Of a stretch of DNA of 45,220 nucleotides, positions 41,637-45,220 are shown in pieces; the first letter of the stretch is position 1; each line of letters starts with the position of its first letter. The notes below the pieces were generated by a model, which was given only the letters and a program-made list of their open reading frames with translations, was not told the DNA's origin and did no database searches. The position numbers and the translations under genes were made by a program. Source of the DNA: Massilia yuzhufengensis (GTDB lineage Bacteria > Pseudomonadota > Gammaproteobacteria > Burkholderiales > Burkholderiaceae_D). The stretch is taken from positions 1-45,220 of the forward strand of contig NZ_FOLD01000040.1 in NCBI RefSeq assembly GCF_900112225.1. Direction: 5' to 3'.

Positions 41637-41935
41637 TGGAAGACCTCTTTGCAGACACCACCTTCGGCAAACTAGCGTTGCAAAAGCTGGCGCCAACCAC
41701 CACTTACTTCCGCCTTTACAGCGCGGGCTGGCTGGGCAATGGGAACCAACGGGACGTGATGGAGGTAACCGGCGCTGAGTTCCGAGAAGCTAAGCGCGGT
41801 CCGCGCAAAGGCGAACTATGCATCCTAATCCCGGGGACTCAGCGCAGGGCGTACATCACCGTCGCCGAAATGGAAGGCTTCGACGCAGCTAAGCCAACTG
41901 ACATAGGTGCAGCAGGTCAGGAAGGGACCGCGTGA
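41636..41935 (+). CDS. Hypothetical early protein, 99 aa
   Basis: TGATG start at 41636. MEDLFADTTFGKLALQKLAPTTTYFRLY... with beta strands later (ELCILIPGTQRRAYITVAEM). No family recognised. Confidence 0.65.
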   Translation: MEDLFADTTFGKLALQKLAPTTTYFRLYSAGWLGNGNQRDVMEVTGAEFREAKRGPRKGELCILIPGTQRRAYITVAEMEGFDAAKPTDIGAAGQEGTA

Positions 41936-42279
41936 TGCGTGAAGTTACCGAACAAGACCTACGTGCACCTCAGTACCGCGAAGGTAAACCCGATGAATAC
42001 GAGATCCGGGACGACGGCAAAATCGTTCGTAAGGACCGCTTCGTGAGAGGCATGCAGGATATTGCCGCGATTCTCTTTGGCGCACGGCACCAGTACGAGA
42101 TAGCCGAAGTCGTCGCAGCAGTACATCGAATGCAGGGTGTTCGCGCGAAAGACCTGATTGAGCAGGCGCGGGACGTATTCGAGAGCGAGCCGAAGGCGTT
42201 GGAATGCCTGGACTACATGCAAGCAGTGATCGACACCCAGGCCGATAGAGCACCTGCCCAAGGGGCAGCGGGAGTATGA
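41935..42279 (+). CDS. Hypothetical early protein, 114 aa
   Basis: ATG 41935 (a GTG directly before it is an alternative). EYEIRDDGKIVRKDRFVRGMQDIAAILFG, then helices. No family recognised. Confidence 0.65.
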   Translation: MREVTEQDLRAPQYREGKPDEYEIRDDGKIVRKDRFVRGMQDIAAILFGARHQYEIAEVVAAVHRMQGVRAKDLIEQARDVFESEPKALECLDYMQAVIDTQADRAPAQGAAGV

Positions 42280-42491
42280 GCGCACAGCCGCTGATGAAGG
42301 AGGCCACGCTGTGGGACTATTTCGCAGCGAACGCAGTCGCAGGCGTCACAGGCAATGAGGCCAGCGGCTGTAGCTCGCCGCGGGACTTGGCGCACTGGGC
42401 TGCGTCCGTAGCGGATTCGATGATGCTTGAGCGCGAGCGCCGAGCGAACAAACCTGCTTCCGAACAGGCAATCGATCAGAGAAAGAACTAA
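42276..42491 (+). CDS. Hypothetical early protein, 71 aa
   Basis: ATGA overlap. MSAQPLMKEATLWDYFAANAVAGV...WAASVADSMMLERERR: a short phage protein type common before excisionase-like genes. No function known. Confidence 0.65.
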   Translation: MSAQPLMKEATLWDYFAANAVAGVTGNEASGCSSPRDLAHWAASVADSMMLERERRANKPASEQAIDQRKN

Positions 42492-42494
42492 GTT

Positions 42495-42719
42495 GTGAAA
42501 CCACTTTATCTTGAACTTGAGGCGGTCGCAGGGGCTGTTGCCCTTGCCGCGACTACCGTTCAACGCTTAGTGCGGCAAGGCGAATTCCCAAAGCCGCGGC
42601 AGCTATCTGGCCGCCGTGTTGCTTGGCTGGTACGCGAGGTCGAAGATTGGGCAGAAGGCCGGCCGGTGTCCGATCTGCCGCCGCCCTCCAATTCTTCTCG
42701 CCGATCTACCGGAAGCTGA
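42495..42719 (+). CDS. AlpA-like excisionase/regulator, 74 aa
   Basis: GTG start at 42495. The chain LELEAVAGAVALAATTVQRLVRQGEFPKPRQLSGRRVAWLVREVEDW is an AlpA/MerR-like winged helix-turn-helix. P4-type integrases use such proteins as excision directionality factors. Last gene of the early operon, so it is made when CI fails. Confidence 0.85.
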   Translation: MKPLYLELEAVAGAVALAATTVQRLVRQGEFPKPRQLSGRRVAWLVREVEDWAEGRPVSDLPPPSNSSRRSTGS

Positions 42720-42726
42720 TGCGTGG

Positions 42727-43647
42727 TCAGCCTCCCAAATCAACATCCTTACTTTCGAGCTCATTTGAGATATACCTATCAGTCAGCCTCGTCAACACAG
42801 TATTTTTTCGAACGAGATAAAGACGCTGCTCATTTGCAAAATGGGCGACGCTCAACCGATCATCAGAACTAAACGCCGATAATGCGACTGACGATCTGTA
42901 ACCTGTGGCGAGAAGAAAATCTTGAATAACACTAGATATGAACTCGCTTGACCATTCTAGTCTCTCCGTCAGTATTTCACGATTACGCACGTGCGCCGCC
43001 GAAAAACCTTCCATAAAATCCCTAATAAGAAATTTTAGGTCGACCTTTTTTCGCATTCTAGCAAAGCGCTCACGGATTTCTAAATTAAATTTGCCATCAC
43101 TTAACTCGTCGGGTGATATGTAAAGATTGACGGTGTAACGATTTCGCTCGATACCATGACTATCCTTAACCCAACGAGATCCATAGGCAGACCCGTGTAT
43201 AGGAAAACCCTGATGCTGAACATAGTTTCGAATCTTCGGAATCATCCAGTACCCGACCCGGCCATCGAATTCTTGAGAGAGTGAACTCTTCGCTTTGCGC
43301 AAGACCTCTCGATCTCGTTGGAAAATTCGATTGAAATGCTGAAGGTGGGTATCGTCATAGGTCTTATATGCGGTAAGCAAGTTCATTATTCGTCGATTGA
43401 ACAAGGCAGTATTCGCATTGAATTCCTTCCTATCTCGACCGCCAATCAACATATCAACCAAACCACACCTTAGAATACTGTCTTCAAATTCCAGGTAGTT
43501 CTCCATGACAAAGTCATATTTCTGTTCGATGTATAGAGACTCGACTTGGATATTGACGGCACATCGAATATCCTCAAACTGCTCGGCTGTGATCTCGACT
43601 TTCTTTGGGCGTGATAGCGCGTTAAGCCGTAAATAGTATTCGCTCAT
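42727..43647 (-). CDS. HEPN-like accessory protein, 306 aa
   Basis: The ATG overlaps the integrase stop (TTATGA), so it is coupled to it. AT-rich compared with its neighbours, a sign of separate origin. R140-N-Y-V-Q-H145 in a helical region (IRNYVQHQGFPI) matches the RX4-6H motif of HEPN ribonucleases. The C-terminal half is helical without known family. Candidate anti-phage or abortive-infection gene; only the motif and context support this. Confidence 0.7.
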   Translation of the reverse strand: MSEYYLRLNALSRPKKVEITAEQFEDIRCAVNIQVESLYIEQKYDFVMENYLEFEDSILRCGLVDMLIGGRDRKEFNANTALFNRRIMNLLTAYKTYDDTHLQHFNRIFQRDREVLRKAKSSLSQEFDGRVGYWMIPKIRNYVQHQGFPIHGSAYGSRWVKDSHGIERNRYTVNLYISPDELSDGKFNLEIRERFARMRKKVDLKFLIRDFMEGFSAAHVRNREILTERLEWSSEFISSVIQDFLLATGYRSSVALSAFSSDDRLSVAHFANEQRLYLVRKNTVLTRLTDRYISNELESKDVDLGG

Positions 43648-44957
43648 AATGTCTTTCTATCTGCTTCGTTCTTAGCCAAGCTTTCGTAGTGTTCGCTAAG
43701 CTTGGTTAACCACTGACGCCTCTCGTTGTCGTAGCGGTGTAGGTCGTATACCCCCTTTATTCCTGTCGGCATGTGGCCAATCACTGCCTCAGCAACGTCT
43801 GAATCGCAACCCAGCGCGGTTAGTTGCGTACGGCCGGTCCGGCGCAGGTCGTGCACGGACCAGTGCGACACGGGTAGCCGGGTGCGCCGATACTCTGGCC
43901 GGGTGGTTGAATACGGCTGGTGCATCCAGACCATCGCACTGATGTTCTTCTGCTCGACATGCCCGCTGCGCCCTGTCGACGGAAATATGTACCCTGCCTT
44001 GACCACCTCCATGCGCCGCCTCACGATCGCCTCGGCCCGGCCAACCAAAGGAACGCGCAAGTCAACGGCCTGATCGCGCCATGAGTTTTTCGTCTTCGCT
44101 TTCGGGATCGTCCACCAGAGGCCGTCTTTTTCGCGTGTGATTTCATTCACTTCCATTTCCACGATCTCGCTTCCGCGGGTACACGTCCACATGTAGAGCG
44201 TGACGACGTCCTCCACTAGCCGCGAAAAGTTAGGCAGCCATGGGATTAGAGTTCCGATCTCCTCCGCGCTGAGCACACGCTTACTGGTTCCGATACGCTC
44301 GCCCTCGCGCACGCGCCCCTTGCTGCGCAGCTTCCCGCGCATGAGCTGACGCCACCAGTTCGGCACTTCTGGGTCGAGCCGGCCCGCGTCGTGCCCGTAC
44401 TCCCATGCGGCGCCGAGCTCCATGCGGATCCGACCGGCCTGGACGGGCGTGTCGACGTAGGCCTGCAGGATGTCGAACGCGACCGCCCTGGTGACCTTCG
44501 GCGGGTCCATCTCAGCGAAGGCCGGATGTTCACCGAGCACCTTCTCGATCGTCCGCCGGGTCTCTTCAATGCCCTTCGGCTTGCGGTTCTTCAGCACATG
44601 TCCCTCGAAGTACAGCTTCCACAAGCCGCGCACCGATGCGCGGCGCGCCACAGCCTCCCGGGCCGCGTTAACCGCAGCTCGCTCTTGCTCACGGGTGGCC
44701 CGCCGCTCGGTAGCTGGGTCTCGTCCTGCCGCCCGTAAGTCGCGCAGCGCCTCCCATTCGACTTGGGCTTTCACTGCCGACATCGCCGGCCAGGTGCCGA
44801 TCTTCACTTGGCGCATCTTGCTGTCGATCGGGCTCTTGTACCGATATGTCCACGAACGAGTCGTAGTGGTCGCCTCCAGGCGCAGCCCTGGGCACTCGGA
44901 AATGGTAAAGTGTTGGCCGGGCTCGAGGAGCTTGGCGGCCTTCGCATCGAATTGCAT
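43644..44957 (-). CDS. int: Tyrosine integrase (P4 type, DUF4102 N-terminus)
   Basis: 437 aa. N-terminal DUF4102 arm-binding region (CPGLRLEATTTTRSWTYRYK, GTWPAMSAVKA), core domain, then catalytic R261 (CTRGSEI), K288 or K290, H369-x2-R372 (HDLRR), H395 and Y404 (9 residues after H395). It recombines the 38-bp core. The gene starts 226 bp from the right core and ends in the HEPN-like gene start. Confidence 0.95.
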   Translation of the reverse strand: MQFDAKAAKLLEPGQHFTISECPGLRLEATTTTRSWTYRYKSPIDSKMRQVKIGTWPAMSAVKAQVEWEALRDLRAAGRDPATERRATREQERAAVNAAREAVARRASVRGLWKLYFEGHVLKNRKPKGIEETRRTIEKVLGEHPAFAEMDPPKVTRAVAFDILQAYVDTPVQAGRIRMELGAAWEYGHDAGRLDPEVPNWWRQLMRGKLRSKGRVREGERIGTSKRVLSAEEIGTLIPWLPNFSRLVEDVVTLYMWTCTRGSEIVEMEVNEITREKDGLWWTIPKAKTKNSWRDQAVDLRVPLVGRAEAIVRRRMEVVKAGYIFPSTGRSGHVEQKNISAMVWMHQPYSTTRPEYRRTRLPVSHWSVHDLRRTGRTQLTALGCDSDVAEAVIGHMPTGIKGVYDLHRYDNERRQWLTKLSEHYESLAKNEADRKTL

Positions 44958-44978
44958 GTTCCCTCTCGGCGTAACGCC

Positions 44979-45059
44979 GGCGTAGCTTTCTACTAGCCGA
45001 CTCTAATGACCGGAGATTGTAGCGTAACCTGCTGATGAGTGAACTCAAAAAGCTACGCT
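44979..45059. promoter_or_regulatory. Candidate integrase arm-type sites, right arm
   Basis: GGCGTAGCTT (44979-44988, inverse of AAGCTACGCC), a variant TTGTAGCGTA (45018-45027) and AAGCTACGCT (45050-45059). The same motif recurs at 78-135 beyond the core, as in attP. Confidence 0.55.
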
Positions 45060-45143
45060 AAAATATGGAGTGTTGTGGTTTGTAGTGGAGTGTCGTGACT
45101 AGATTCGACTCCGCGCCCTGATCACCGCACACCCTTATAGAAC

Positions 45144-45220
45144 ATGGACTTAGCTGAACAAATGCCGCTAGATCAACAGGTTACCGATATCGGCAAAAGC
45201 AAGATTACCCCTATGATGCA
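45144..45220 (+). CDS. Phage-supplied 5' end of mutS, partial (runs off window)
   Basis: ATG 45144 then DLAEQMPLDQQV and, within the att core, TDIGKSKITPMM, 25 codons to the window end. KxTPMM is the conserved opening of MutS domain I. Codons before the core belong to the phage and those after would be host. No strong ribosome site or promoter stands out in the 100 bp upstream. MutS identity is inferred. Confidence 0.55.
   Translation, partial: MDLAEQMPLDQQVTDIGKSKITPMM
45183..45220. repeat. 38-bp terminal direct repeat, right copy (att core)
   Basis: Identical to bases 1-38. It lies 226 bp from the integrase start and continues the reading frame from ATG 45144. Confidence 0.85.

Overview
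The window reads as one complete temperate siphophage genome (45.2 kb). Base composition, codon use and protein flavour point to a high-GC betaproteobacterial host, probably Oxalobacteraceae (Massilia/Duganella/Janthinobacterium-like); this is a judgement from the sequence, not a database result. The first and last 38 bases are identical, so the sequence is either a prophage cut exactly at its att sites or a circular phage contig opened inside attP.

Layout, left to right. (a) 1-168: att core and one integrase arm. (b) 187-2386, plus strand: an XRE/ImmA-IrrE protein overlapping a DUF4411 PIN-like protein (candidate toxin-antitoxin pair) and a 113-aa unknown. (c) 2672-5144: an intact ISL3-family insertion sequence with ~25-bp inverted ends and an 8-bp target duplication. 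Its transposase carries a C-terminal HNH-like extension, it holds two cargo genes, and it has split a 97-codon phage gene. (d) 5369-6897, minus: lysis cassette (holin, glucosaminidase endolysin, small lipoprotein, DUF1353, 62-aa ORF). (e) 7038-28800, minus: virion genes, in transcription order TerS, TerL, Mor-like activator, gpW, portal, a block of adhesin-like genes (kelch-like propeller, Ig-like, repeat protein), protease-capsid fusion, DUF2190, head-tail joining proteins, tail tube, G/GT frameshift chaperone, a 1753-aa tape measure protein, distal tail and fibre genes. (f) 28927-30296: HD phosphohydrolase and a 251-aa protein. (g) 30297-30587: a concentric palindromic, iteron-rich region, the best replication-origin candidate, beside a 915-aa primase-helicase. 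(h) 33322-36003: switch region with YmfL-like and Cro-like genes (minus), a CI/S24 repressor operon (plus) and five related operators. (i) 36032-42719, plus: a tightly overlapping early operon of small genes, with ParB-like, DUF2303, Dam-type methylase and AlpA-like genes. (j) 42727-44957, minus: tyrosine integrase translationally coupled to an AT-rich HEPN-like gene.

How it works together. CI probably represses two promoters of matching architecture (Pcro leftward, Pearly rightward). The primase and origin replicate the genome. The Mor-like protein may switch on late units through a 25-bp dyad (GTCTCA-N13-TGAGAC) found three times, in the gaps before the gpW-portal, protease-capsid and lysis units.

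Most notable: the att core is coding. It reads in frame as what looks like the N-terminus of MutS, and the phage right end supplies a start codon plus 13 codons leading into it. The element therefore appears to integrate into the 5' end of host mutS and replace its promoter and N-terminus, which would put mismatch repair under prophage control.
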